From contig NZ_CP111036.1 of NCBI RefSeq assembly GCF_026248685.1, positions 2,480,001 through 2,544,000 on the forward strand: DNA of 64,000 nt, written 5' to 3'. A model generated the notes under the pieces. The model saw only the letters and a list, made by a program, of their open reading frames with translations, had not been told where the DNA came from and ran no database searches. Each line of letters starts with the position of its first letter. Position 1 is the first letter of the stretch. A program made the translations under genes and the position numbers. Positions 51,829 through 59,735 of this stretch are shown piece by piece. The stretch is from Haladaptatus caseinilyticus (GTDB lineage: Archaea; Halobacteriota; Halobacteria; Halobacteriales; Haladaptataceae).

Positions 51829-52664
51829 GCGGCGAAAGCAATGCAAACGGCGACGCGCCCGGCAGTCCCGAACAGGTCGCAAGCGAATGCGAGACGGTCG
51901 ATACGACCGTCGAGGAGTACGTCGCCACCGTCACGCTGAACCGTCCGGACGCGCGAAACGCACTGAATGCACAACTGCGCGCCGAACTGAAGGACGTTCT
52001 CGATTCCGTCGAAGCATCCCCCGACGTTCGCGTCGTCGTCCTTACCGGTGCGAGCGAGGCCAAAGCCTTCGTCGCCGGAGCGGACGTGAAGGAACTACGC
52101 CAGCGCGACGCGATGGAGCAGCGAGACGCCAGCAAACGTCCACGGGTGTACGAGTACGTGGACGACCTCGAAAAACCGGTTATCGGCGCGCTCAATGGTC
52201 ACGCCCTCGGTGGAGGGTGCGAACTCGCCCAAGCCTGCGACGTGCGCATCGCGCACGAACGAGCCAAACTCGGACAACCGGAAATCAACCTCGGCATCAT
52301 GCCGGGCGGCGGCGGAACCCAGCGTCTCACTCGACTGGTAGGGGAGGGACAGGCCATGCGACTCGTCCTCTCCGGCGAAATCATCGACGCGGAGGAAGCT
52401 CACGATATCGGCCTCGTAGACGAAGTGTGCTCGGACGAAGCGTTCGAAGGCCGCGTTTACGAACTCGCGGGGCGGATGGCGGACAAGAGTCCGAAGGCGC
52501 TCGAATTGGCCAAAAAGGCCGTCAAGGCAAGTAGTCGAATGGATTTGGAGAGCGGAATAGAGTACGAAGCCGAACTGTTCGCGCTGTTGTTCGCCTCCGA
52601 GGACAAAAACGAAGGAATCGACGCCTTCCTCGAAGACCGCGACCCGGAGTGGGGAAGCCAGTAA
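51825..52664 (+). CDS. Enoyl-CoA hydratase (PaaF-like)
   Basis: A 279-residue crotonase with an acidic 25-residue N-terminal extension. Oxyanion loop FVAGADVKEL near residue 86; both catalytic Glu are present, in GGGCELAQACD near residue 128 and QPEINLGIMPGGGGTQ near residue 146, so it is a true hydratase, unlike the PaaG-like protein at 26522. It would hydrate 2,3-dehydroadipyl-CoA for PaaH. Its start overlaps paaH (ATGA). Confidence 0.9.
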   Translation: MSGESNANGDAPGSPEQVASECETVDTTVEEYVATVTLNRPDARNALNAQLRAELKDVLDSVEASPDVRVVVLTGASEAKAFVAGADVKELRQRDAMEQRDASKRPRVYEYVDDLEKPVIGALNGHALGGGCELAQACDVRIAHERAKLGQPEINLGIMPGGGGTQRLTRLVGEGQAMRLVLSGEIIDAEEAHDIGLVDEVCSDEAFEGRVYELAGRMADKSPKALELAKKAVKASSRMDLESGIEYEAELFALLFASEDKNEGIDAFLEDRDPEWGSQ

Positions 52665-53026
52665 CTCACGAGGCTCGAAACGGGGATTTCAGGGTCATCG
52701 AGTGCGATACGCGAACGAACACTATCGAGTGATCGGATATGGTGGTGTTGAAAACATCGCTCGACTTCGTCAGTCGTCGTTCGTGGTTTCGTTTGAATGT
52801 GGGATGCGGTCAGTACTGACCGCACCTGTCAGAGACACATTGCAGTACCGACTGCCTGCGACAGTGCTGTTACTATCGTCAGGCGTTTCTGGAATGTGAC
52901 CAACGGAATATATGTCTTTGGTTAACAATTCGGAAGCATCGATTCATCGATTTTCGGATAGCACATTACTCCCATCGGTGAGAAGCGAACGCAACACTTA
53001 GGCGCGTTTACCGGGCAGTTGTTCGT
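52665..53026. promoter_or_regulatory. Intergenic region with a perfect 20-bp palindrome
   Basis: About 360 nt without a supported gene. At 52805-52824 the half-site TGCGGTCAGT is followed directly by its exact reverse complement, with no spacer. A 20-bp perfect dyad is unlikely by chance and looks like a dimer-binding site. It is about 200 nt before the MBL gene at 53027, too far for a core promoter, and 140 nt after paaF. Confidence 0.5.
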
Positions 53027-53863
53027 ATGGCGATTCACAGCGACTGGGGAGACTGGCTCCCCCGTGCAGTCGAGGACGCGTCACCGGACGGTGTTGCCAT
53101 CTGGTATCTGGGATGTAACGGGTTCATTCTGAAAGGACACGGCGGAACGACCGTGTTCATCGACCCGTACCTCGGAACCGGTGACCCACCGCGAACCGTC
53201 CGAATGGTTCCGATCCCGTTCGACCCCGAAGACGTGACCGAAGCCGGTGCAGTGCTGGCGACGCACGAACACACCGACCACGTTCATGGTCCAAGTCAGG
53301 CACCGATTCTCGAAAACACGAATGCGACGTTGTACGCACCCGACGACAGCCTCACCGTTGCACGTGAGGACGAACGCTGGACGGACGAATGGGACGTTTC
53401 GGACGACCAGTTCGCAGCGATCTCGGACGGAGACACTTTCGAAGTCGGTGAGTTCACCGTTCACGTCGAACCGGCGAACGACCCCGATTCCACGCATCCC
53501 GTTTCGTACGTCATCGAACACGAAGCGGGAACCTTCTTCCACGGCGGAGACACGAAACCTGGGGACGAGCTCGAATCCATCGGCGAGAAGTACGATATCG
53601 ACCTCGGTGTACTGGCGTTCGGTTCCGTCGGGCGAATCCCGGACAAACAAACCCGTGAGCCAAAGCGAACGAAATGGTACAGCGACGAGAACGAAACCAT
53701 CACTGCCGCGAACGCACTGCAACTCGACCGTCTTCTCCCGAGCCATTGGGACATGTGGAAAGGGCTTACAGCGGACCCGACCGCGCTGTACGAACACAGC
53801 CGGAGCTACGACTATCCGATATCGCTCGAAATCGTAGAAGTCGGTGACCGAACTGAGCTTTAG
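53027..53863 (+). CDS. MBL-fold metallo-hydrolase (UlaG-like)
   Basis: A 278-residue metallo-beta-lactamase-fold enzyme. The dinuclear site is THEHTDHVHGP near residue 78, with further ligands in FHGGDTKPG near residue 171 and a late His in LLPSHWDMW near residue 239. The N-terminus (WYLGCNGFILKGHGGTTVFIDPYL, core FIDPYLGTG) matches UlaG-type lactonases and related phosphodiesterases. Substrate unknown. Its 3' end overlaps the next gene convergently by 4 nt. Confidence 0.88.
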   Translation: MAIHSDWGDWLPRAVEDASPDGVAIWYLGCNGFILKGHGGTTVFIDPYLGTGDPPRTVRMVPIPFDPEDVTEAGAVLATHEHTDHVHGPSQAPILENTNATLYAPDDSLTVAREDERWTDEWDVSDDQFAAISDGDTFEVGEFTVHVEPANDPDSTHPVSYVIEHEAGTFFHGGDTKPGDELESIGEKYDIDLGVLAFGSVGRIPDKQTREPKRTKWYSDENETITAANALQLDRLLPSHWDMWKGLTADPTALYEHSRSYDYPISLEIVEVGDRTEL

Positions 53864-54156
53864 TGCGAGTGGCCGGTTGCCTGTTCGAAGGTGATACCGA
53901 GTCGCTCTTCGAACAGGTCTCGTGCCTTTTCTTCGATGGCGACGACTTCCTCGTCCGGTTCGCCCTGGGTGTGGTGAACCGCGGCGTGTGCCTGCTGAAC
54001 GAACGAGACGAGCGCCATGTCGCCGACGACCGTTTCGCGCGATTCGTCCTCCTCGCGGAGGAGGTCGATGAGTCCCGGCGGGAGTTCGAGTTCGTCGCTA
54101 CCGTCCGGTCCTTCGATGGTGTACGTCGTGGTCTCAACGTCGTCTGCGTCTGCCAT
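53860..54156 (-). CDS. Small acidic protein (DUF7545-like)
   Basis: A 98-residue haloarchaeal protein starting MADADDVETT. It has ELELPPGLIDLLREEDESRE and DMALVSFVQQAHAAVHH (His-rich helix), then an acidic amphipathic helix. The longer frame adds 26 residues that look non-coding. It resembles a conserved haloarchaeal family of unknown function (I believe DUF7545, from memory). Confidence 0.75.
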   Translation of the reverse strand: MADADDVETTTYTIEGPDGSDELELPPGLIDLLREEDESRETVVGDMALVSFVQQAHAAVHHTQGEPDEEVVAIEEKARDLFEERLGITFEQATGHSH

Positions 54157-54288
54157 ACAGTCGCTTTCGTCGTCAAGCGTTAAGGGTCTGTGGTTACCGT
54201 CCGCATTGACAGCCCTCGATTCCGTACGTCCCATACACGGAGAGAGGAGAACAAAAGCAGTCTAAATCCGCAGGTTCAATCGGTCACC

Positions 54289-55620
54289 TCAGTCGTCGGA
54301 GACCGCCGCTCCCTCTTGGGTGGCGGCGGTCTCACCGAGGTCGGCGGTTTCCAGATAATCGTCGGCGTCGAGTGCGGCCTTACAGCCCATCCCCGCGGCC
54401 GTCACAGCCTGTTGGTAGTGGAAGTCAACCACGTCGCCCGCGCCGAAGATGCCGGCCACGTCGGTTTTCGTCTGTCCACCACCTTTGCCTCCGAGGGTGC
54501 GGATGTAGCCCTCCTCGTCCAATTCCACGTCCGTGTCTTCGAGGTAGCCCGTGTTCGGTGTGTGGCCAATGGCGAGGAAGACGGCCCCAACGTCGAAGTC
54601 GAACTCCTCCGTTTCCGGATCGTCGAGTTTCTGTGACGGTTTCCCCGCCGGATTGGTGACCATCGTGACGTGATCGACGCCGTCTTCCGGCGTTCCATGA
54701 ATCTCCGTCACCTCGGTGTTTTTCATGATCTCGATTTCGCCCGCATCGACTTTTTCCTGCACGCGGTCCTGCCAATACTGTTCCGCGCGGAACTCTTCGC
54801 GCCGGTGAACCAGATAGACTTTCTCCGCGAACTTCGTGAGGAAGGACGCTTCTTCGAACGCGGCGTCACCGCCGCCGATGACGACCATCTCCTCGTCGCG
54901 GAAGAACGCGCCGTCACAGGTTGCGCAGGTCGAAACACCGTAGCCCATCAGATCGTCCTCGCCCGGAATCGAGAGGGTTCGAGCGCTCGCGCCGCTGGCC
55001 GCGATGAGCGCGTCGGTCGTGTACACGTCGCCGTTCGAGAGTTCGACACGGAACGGGCGGGACGTGTCGTCTACGTCCTCGATGATGCCCGTCTTCACTT
55101 CGGCACCGAACCGCTCGGCCTGCTCCTGCATGTTGTTGATGAGTTCCGGACCGCTGATTCCGTCGGGGAACCCGGGGTAGTTCTCCACATCGGTCGTGAG
55201 CGTCAGTTGCCCCCCCGGTTCGTCGCCTTGGAGGATGAGCGGGTCGTTGTTCCCGCGTGCGGCGTAGATTGCTGCGGTCAATCCCGCGATACCGCTTCCG
55301 GAGACGATGAGCGTCCGGTGTTCGGGGTCGGCCGTTTCGCCGCCATCCGAGGCCGCGATACCAAGCCTTTCGTCGAGTTCACCAGTCTCTTCCAGTGCGC
55401 TCGTCTCGTCCCAGCCACCGATGAGTTCGTCGTCGATGAACACCTCCGGTGCTGTCTTTCGTCCGTCAGCACGCTCGACCATCTCGGAGAACAGTTCATC
55501 ATCACCTGTCACGTTGTACGTCTCGTACTCGATTCCTTTCTCGTCGAAGAGGTCCTTCGCTTTGTCACAGTAGGGGCAGTTCTCCTTCGTGTAAATCTCG
55601 ACGTGGGGATGTTCGCTCAT
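54289..55620 (-). CDS. Glutaredoxin-thioredoxin reductase fusion
   Basis: A 443-residue fusion. Residues 1-85 are a glutaredoxin: NCPYCDKAKDLFDEKGIEYE with the CPYC active site (residues 15-18) and the conserved TAPEVFIDDELIGGWD. Residues 100-430 are a low-molecular-weight thioredoxin reductase: FAD site GSGIAGLTAAIYA (Ile where Pro is usual), redox CATC near residue 233, NADPH site GGGDAAFEEASFL, and C-terminal FAD motif GIFGAGDV. The fusion would pass NADPH electrons to the attached glutaredoxin, perhaps reducing gamma-glutamylcysteine-linked disulfides. Confidence 0.92.
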   Translation of the reverse strand: MSEHPHVEIYTKENCPYCDKAKDLFDEKGIEYETYNVTGDDELFSEMVERADGRKTAPEVFIDDELIGGWDETSALEETGELDERLGIAASDGGETADPEHRTLIVSGSGIAGLTAAIYAARGNNDPLILQGDEPGGQLTLTTDVENYPGFPDGISGPELINNMQEQAERFGAEVKTGIIEDVDDTSRPFRVELSNGDVYTTDALIAASGASARTLSIPGEDDLMGYGVSTCATCDGAFFRDEEMVVIGGGDAAFEEASFLTKFAEKVYLVHRREEFRAEQYWQDRVQEKVDAGEIEIMKNTEVTEIHGTPEDGVDHVTMVTNPAGKPSQKLDDPETEEFDFDVGAVFLAIGHTPNTGYLEDTDVELDEEGYIRTLGGKGGGQTKTDVAGIFGAGDVVDFHYQQAVTAAGMGCKAALDADDYLETADLGETAATQEGAAVSDD

Positions 55621-55773
55621 GGTGCAATATCACAGTTCGCGGTGTATTTAGCTTGCGCTGTCTCCCGTCATTTCCGCTTTCGACAGTCGCGTGCGTCTCT
55701 TTGCTAAAACGGGTCAGACGACCGTTGGAAACGCCTCGAAGGTCTTACCTTCCCCCTGTGCTAGAACTTTTAC

Positions 55774-56058
55774 ATGGGTGCAGATATCGTCGAAAAGACG
55801 GACCGATACGAACGTCTCCTCTCGGAGGCGCTCGATGCGGCCGAAATCGCTCCCGCAACCGATACGCCGATGGGCGAGGCCGCGGTTGACTGTCGGGAGA
55901 TGGCACGGTCGTATCTCGAAGACGGACGACATTTTCGCGACGACGACGACCTCGTAAACGCACTCGCGTCGTTTTCGTATGGACATGCATGGCTCGACGC
56001 GGGGGCGAGAATCGGTCTCTTCGACGTCCCCCGTGAAGGACATCTCTTCACCATATAG
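55774..56058 (+). CDS. DUF357 family protein
   Basis: A 94-residue archaeal helical protein of the DUF357 family: KTDRYERLLSEALDAAEI at the start, CREMARSYLEDGRHF and the conserved ALASFSYGHAWLDAGARIGLF (core SYGHAWLDAG) at the end. The family is archaea-specific and of unknown function. Leaves about 45 nt to the winged-helix gene. Confidence 0.9.
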   Translation: MGADIVEKTDRYERLLSEALDAAEIAPATDTPMGEAAVDCREMARSYLEDGRHFRDDDDLVNALASFSYGHAWLDAGARIGLFDVPREGHLFTI

Positions 56059-56102
56059 TTGGGCGATGCTCTTACGTGTCCGTGGTGTGTCGGTTGGCGA
56101 TA

Positions 56103-56378
56103 ATGGAGGGCGTCCTGTGGTACGTACTCACCGGTACGCGTGGCGGAGCCAATCGTGTCCGCCTGCTTCGCACGCTGGATGAGCGTCCGCGGAACGCCAA
56201 TCAACTGGCCGACGACCTGGATCTCGATTACAAAACGGTTCGCCATCACCTCGATGTACTGATGGACAACGGGGTAATCGAGAACAGCGGGGACGACTAC
56301 GGTGCAGTGTACCTGATTACGGGACAAACGCGACAACATTGGGACACCGTCGAGGAAATCATCGGGAAAGTGGAGTAA
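56103..56378 (+). CDS. ArsR-like winged-helix protein
   Basis: A 91-residue regulator starting MEGVLWYVLTGTRGG. Residues 12-75 form a winged helix: RLLRTLDERPRNANQLADDLDLDYKTVRHHL (core ADDLDLDYKTVRHHL), wing GDDYGAVYLI. It ends HWDTVEEIIGKVE. A broken copy lies at 56872-56974. It is followed by the small membrane protein at 56435, a pairing often seen in haloarchaea. Confidence 0.85.
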   Translation: MEGVLWYVLTGTRGGANRVRLLRTLDERPRNANQLADDLDLDYKTVRHHLDVLMDNGVIENSGDDYGAVYLITGQTRQHWDTVEEIIGKVE

Positions 56379-56434
56379 AGTATGGCTGAATCTGGGAAAG
56401 CATATAACCGTCGCCGATCACAAGGGAGGAACAG

Positions 56435-56740
56435 ATGGGTCTCTGGATAGACGTTGCTCGAGTTTCGACGGCACTGAACGTGCTGTTACTTCTCGGGTTG
56501 AGTTACGTCTGGCTCCGGAACTACGTGCAGTTTCGCTCGAAACAGACGCTCGGGCTCTCGGTGTTCTCAGTGCTCCTGCTCGCGGAAAACGCGTTGGCGT
56601 TTTACGTCTACACGTGGGACCAGATCCGTACCGCCTGGTTCGCAACTGCAGTCCCACCTGTGGCGTGGCACGCGATGCTCGCGCTTCACGTGTTGGAGTT
56701 TTTCGCCCTGTCGTTTCTCCTCTGGGCGACGTGGGACTGA
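56435..56740 (+). CDS. Three-helix membrane protein
   Basis: A 101-residue protein with three membrane helices (VSTALNVLLLLGLSYVWL, LSVFSVLLLAENALAFYVY with core VFSVLLLAENAL, MLALHVLEFFALSFLLW). It follows the winged-helix gene by 56 nt and is probably co-transcribed. Function unknown; it may be the regulator's target or sensor partner. Confidence 0.75.
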   Translation: MGLWIDVARVSTALNVLLLLGLSYVWLRNYVQFRSKQTLGLSVFSVLLLAENALAFYVYTWDQIRTAWFATAVPPVAWHAMLALHVLEFFALSFLLWATWD

Positions 56741-56871
56741 TCCCCCAGTCCGTCCCAAATATCTGATGGTGACGGTATCAGTAGCTCATTATTAATACCG
56801 ATGTCCCGGTTCGCACGGTCCATATGAAACGATCGAGTCGGAACCCCAGGACTTCCGGGACGGGAAGTTCG

Positions 56872-56974
56872 GTGGACGGGATGCTTTGGTACGTGCTCTC
56901 CGGAAGTCGGGGTGGTGCCAGTCGTGCGCGAGTGGGAGACGGTCGAATCGATAATCGACGTAGTATCACGATAG
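56872..56974 (+). pseudogene. Internally deleted copy of the winged-helix gene
   Basis: The first part (VDGMLWYVLSGSRGGASR) copies the start of the 56103 gene. Immediately after, in another frame, comes VREWETVESIIDVV and a stop, which copies its end (HWDTVEEIIGKV). The whole helix-turn-helix between them is gone and the frames do not match. This is a deletion derivative of a duplicated regulator. Confidence 0.75.
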
Positions 56975-57075
56975 CTGTTCTCGGTTCGATTTACGACGAA
57001 ACATGGTCGAAATTCGAATGAATTTGGGTGAAAGTCCGGTAAATTTTCTTTTATATCTTCGCCCTTGGTCGTGGT

Positions 57076-57091
57076 GTGCGCCACAGCGCAC
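57076..57091 (+). promoter_or_regulatory. Hairpin at the start of the ferritin-like mRNA
   Basis: GTGCGC-CACA-GCGCAC forms a perfect 6-bp stem with a 4-nt loop. A TATA element (TTTTATATC, 57048-57056) puts the transcript start at about 57077, so this hairpin would be the very 5' end, 9 nt before the ATG. Confidence 0.4.
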
Positions 57092-57099
57092 GTCCAACC

Positions 57100-57828
57100 A
57101 TGCCAGATGATACGCAGGACGCAGTCGGTGATCTCGGAGCAACGGCGCGGAAACAACTCACGTCCCGTCGTGGTTTCCTCGCAGGTTCGGCGGCTGTCGG
57201 AGCTGTCGGTTTGACGGGAGCGAGCATCGTCGGTGCGGACGACCACGGCAACGATGGCGACCAAGACGGCGGCGGCAGCGGCGGAGACGGAGGAAATATG
57301 GAAGAAGACACTACAGACATCGATATCCTGAACTACGCGCTAACGCTCGAACACCTCGAAGCGACCTTCTATGCGAAGGGACTGGAGGACTTCAGCGACG
57401 ACGAACTCATGCAGGCAGAGCTCGGCTGTGAAATCTGTGACGAACAGCGGGCGAAGATACCGGAGCAGGTCCGCGTCGTCGGAGAACACGAAGCGGCCCA
57501 CGTCGATCAGATCACGAACGTGATCGAACAACTCGGCGGCGACCCCGTCCAAGAAGCTGATTACGACTTCGGCTACGAGACGCCCGCCCAATTCCTCAAA
57601 GTCGCCAAGGCACTCGAAAACACGGGTGTTGCGGCATACGCTGGTGCGGCCCCGTCCATCAAGAACGACGAAATCCTGTCGGCGGCACTTTCCATCCACA
57701 GCGTCGAAGCGCGCCACGCGGCGTCGTTCAATGCACTCAACGGTGTTTCGCCGTATCCGAACGCGTTCGACGAGGCGAAAACGATGGAGGAAGTCACGGA
57801 GATCGCCGGACAGTTCATCGTTCAGTAA
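57100..57828 (+). CDS. Tat-exported ferritin-like domain protein
   Basis: A 242-residue protein. SRRGFLAGSAAVGAVG near residue 22 is a twin-arginine signal; a Gly/Asp-rich linker (residues 45-68) follows. The mature part is a four-helix ferritin-like domain (PF13668 type) with iron-ligand candidates in LTLEHLEATFYAKGLEDF (core LEHLEATFY), VVGEHEAAHVDQI and HSVEARHAASFNAL. The role outside the cell (metal oxidation, stress) is unknown. A GTG start 24 nt upstream would place the hairpin inside the gene. Confidence 0.88.
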   Translation: MPDDTQDAVGDLGATARKQLTSRRGFLAGSAAVGAVGLTGASIVGADDHGNDGDQDGGGSGGDGGNMEEDTTDIDILNYALTLEHLEATFYAKGLEDFSDDELMQAELGCEICDEQRAKIPEQVRVVGEHEAAHVDQITNVIEQLGGDPVQEADYDFGYETPAQFLKVAKALENTGVAAYAGAAPSIKNDEILSAALSIHSVEARHAASFNALNGVSPYPNAFDEAKTMEEVTEIAGQFIVQ

Positions 57829-57871
57829 TGCCGGCTCAGTCCAGCCACTCGTTCAAACACGCTTTTTCGCG

Positions 57872-59071
57872 CTATCCCAGCACGCCGAACCCAGTCGCCG
57901 AACCGAAGTCGAACAGCACGTGAAGTGCGATACCGACGATGAGTGCGGGAATTGTCGTGTAAATCGATGCAACGATTGCTGCCTTCTTGTCGATAGCGAT
58001 GAGCGGGAAGAGCGCGTCGCCATCCTGACTGATCGCGTTTGCGGTCAGCGCCGAGAACGGGATCCCGCCCTCAGCGTACACGCTCGCCAGGACGATTTGC
58101 GGGCCACATCCGGGAATCAGTCCAATGAGTGCGCCAACGATAGGTGCCATCACGCCCACGCTAGTGGCGATCTCTCCGATGTTGATGTTGAACAGGAGGA
58201 CGGAGTACTCGTACAGCAGATATGCTGTCAGTACCCAGACGGTGACGAAACTCGTCTCCTGTGCGGCGTGAACGAGCGTCTCGTAGACGGTAGCAAACGT
58301 GTCACGGGCACGACCGACGTGGCCGTCGCCGAGGTAGTGGCGGCCGACGAAGTAGATATAGAACGACGTTGCCGTTCCCGTGACTCCGACGACCGTGAAC
58401 GCACCAGCGTAGGTGGGTCCGAGCGCTAGCGGAACGTCGGGTGCACCGGCGAGTAGATACACGACACCCAACACGAGTGCGATACCTGCAGCCACCCACC
58501 AAACGGCGTGAACTGCATGGCTGAGGGGCGTTAGAACGGACGATTCTCGCGCGGCGGACGTCTCACAGCTTGTGTCGTATTCGTGCGTCGGGTTGCCGCC
58601 ACGACTCGTGCTGACGACACCACCGTCGGTCGCCGTGTTGCTGATATTGGCTACCGCGTCGTCGATACGGCCGACGCCCATCCCGAAACGGTCGATGGCG
58701 TATCCCGAGATGATAGCGGTGGCGAAGGCGATACCGTACGCATAGAGTGCGGCTTCCGGTGCGAGTGCGAGGATGACGAACGCGGAGTCACCAGCCGTCG
58801 CGATGAGCGTGGCGACCACGGTTCCGAAACCGACCGTTCCGCGGACGTACAATGGCATCATGACGATCGCACCACCACATCCGGGCGTAAGACCCATAAG
58901 TGCGCCAAACAACGGTTGTAGCCTGTCGTTCTCCGAAAGTCGCTCGACCAATGCACCGCTGGTCCGATACTGGATGAGGCCAAACAAAAGCACGGTAATC
59001 GCGACGAATGCGCTCACTTGTACGTACCCATCACGGACCGACGCGAGAAAAACCTCGAATATCTCGTTCAT
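57872..59071 (-). CDS. Putative manganese transporter (ArsP_2 family)
   Basis: A 399-residue membrane protein with about 10 helices and two repeats that share a Gly-Pro-Cys motif: GLTPGCGGAIVMMPLYVRG near residue 60 and GLIPGCGPQIVLASVYAEGG near residue 305, each followed by a T-L-I-A/N-A-I plus GD pattern. A cytoplasmic polar loop (residues 145-180) joins them. This is the ArsP_2/putative manganese transporter family, thought to export Mn or related ions. A 20-bp dyad that looks like a DtxR-family operator lies just upstream. Confidence 0.85.
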   Translation of the reverse strand: MNEIFEVFLASVRDGYVQVSAFVAITVLLFGLIQYRTSGALVERLSENDRLQPLFGALMGLTPGCGGAIVMMPLYVRGTVGFGTVVATLIATAGDSAFVILALAPEAALYAYGIAFATAIISGYAIDRFGMGVGRIDDAVANISNTATDGGVVSTSRGGNPTHEYDTSCETSAARESSVLTPLSHAVHAVWWVAAGIALVLGVVYLLAGAPDVPLALGPTYAGAFTVVGVTGTATSFYIYFVGRHYLGDGHVGRARDTFATVYETLVHAAQETSFVTVWVLTAYLLYEYSVLLFNINIGEIATSVGVMAPIVGALIGLIPGCGPQIVLASVYAEGGIPFSALTANAISQDGDALFPLIAIDKKAAIVASIYTTIPALIVGIALHVLFDFGSATGFGVLG

Positions 59072-59104
59072 CGAATAGACGCCCCCTGGTAGGAGACGAC
59101 GATA

Positions 59105-59124
59105 GTTTTAGACATCTCTAAAAC
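59105..59124. promoter_or_regulatory. Dyad operator-like site before the manganese-type transporter
   Basis: GTTTTAGA and TCTAAAAC flank a 4-nt CATC spacer in perfect dyad. It starts 34 nt before the transporter ATG (59071), overlapping where BRE/TATA should be, and its TTTTAGA/TCTAAAA arms resemble metal-dependent DtxR/MntR boxes. It also lies about 140 nt before cspA. Confidence 0.6.
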
Positions 59125-59266
59125 AGAGTTTTGCAGTATGGAACTTATACCTTTCGGCGTAATAATCACCAGGAACCGTTCTGCGATCAGATTCGATAGA
59201 CGGGGATGCGATGGCTCCATTGGGGCCGCAATTCTTATCTTCGTCACTCCACTCTGTTCATTTGCA

Positions 59267-59461
59267 ATGGCGCAAGGTACGGTTACGTTCTTCAACGATA
59301 CGGGCGGTTACGGTTTTATCGAGACTGACGACGCGGACGACGACGTATTCTTCCACATGGAGGATATCGGTGGACCGGATTTAGAGGAAGGACAGGAGGT
59401 CGAATTCGACATCGAACAGGCGGATAAAGGCCCACGCGCGACGAACCTCCAACGACTCTAA
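59267..59461 (+). CDS. cspA: Cold-shock domain protein
   Basis: A 64-residue single-domain RNA/DNA-binding protein. It has the RNP1-like GGYGFIET near residue 12 and RNP2-like DVFFHMEDI near residue 27, then LEEGQEVEFDIEQADKGPRA. It is acidic like other haloarchaeal Csp. Upstream frame sequence is not coding-like. TTCTTATC lies about 27-35 nt before the ATG, so it is leaderless. Confidence 0.93.
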   Translation: MAQGTVTFFNDTGGYGFIETDDADDDVFFHMEDIGGPDLEEGQEVEFDIEQADKGPRATNLQRL

Positions 59462-59501
59462 AACGACCTGGGTGGTGGAGCAAGACGGATAGCGACCGCT
59501 C

Positions 59502-59530
59502 TTTTTCGCCTCTCCGCCAACAAGATTTTT
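59502..59530 (+). terminator. T-tracts after cspA
   Basis: Runs of five T at 59502-59506 and 59526-59530 follow the cspA stop by 40-70 nt. The second also lies at the promoter of the next gene. Confidence 0.4.
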
Positions 59531-59555
59531 CTTCCTACCGCTCGATATCCAGAGT

Positions 59556-59735
59556 ATGGTGGAAACGTACGTTCGATTGCTGTGTCCGGAATGCGGAAAA
59601 CACTGGGAGTCGAGTCCCGACGACTTACCGACCCCCGACAAGCAGTTCCACTGTCCGAACTGTCATGCCACACGACGAACGTCGGAATTTACGCGAACGG
59701 AGCGCGATTTGGAGACGCTCAAACAGCTTCAGTAA
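59556..59735 (+). CDS. Zinc-ribbon protein
   Basis: A 59-residue protein overlooked by size filters. CPECGKHW at residues 10-17 and CPNCHATRR at residues 33-41 are two CxxC knuckles of a zinc ribbon; the rest is an amphipathic helix (FTRTERDLETLKQLQ). It matches a conserved haloarchaeal small zinc-ribbon family (DUF7836 as I recall). Probably an RNA- or protein-binding factor. Confidence 0.85.
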   Translation: MVETYVRLLCPECGKHWESSPDDLPTPDKQFHCPNCHATRRTSEFTRTERDLETLKQLQ

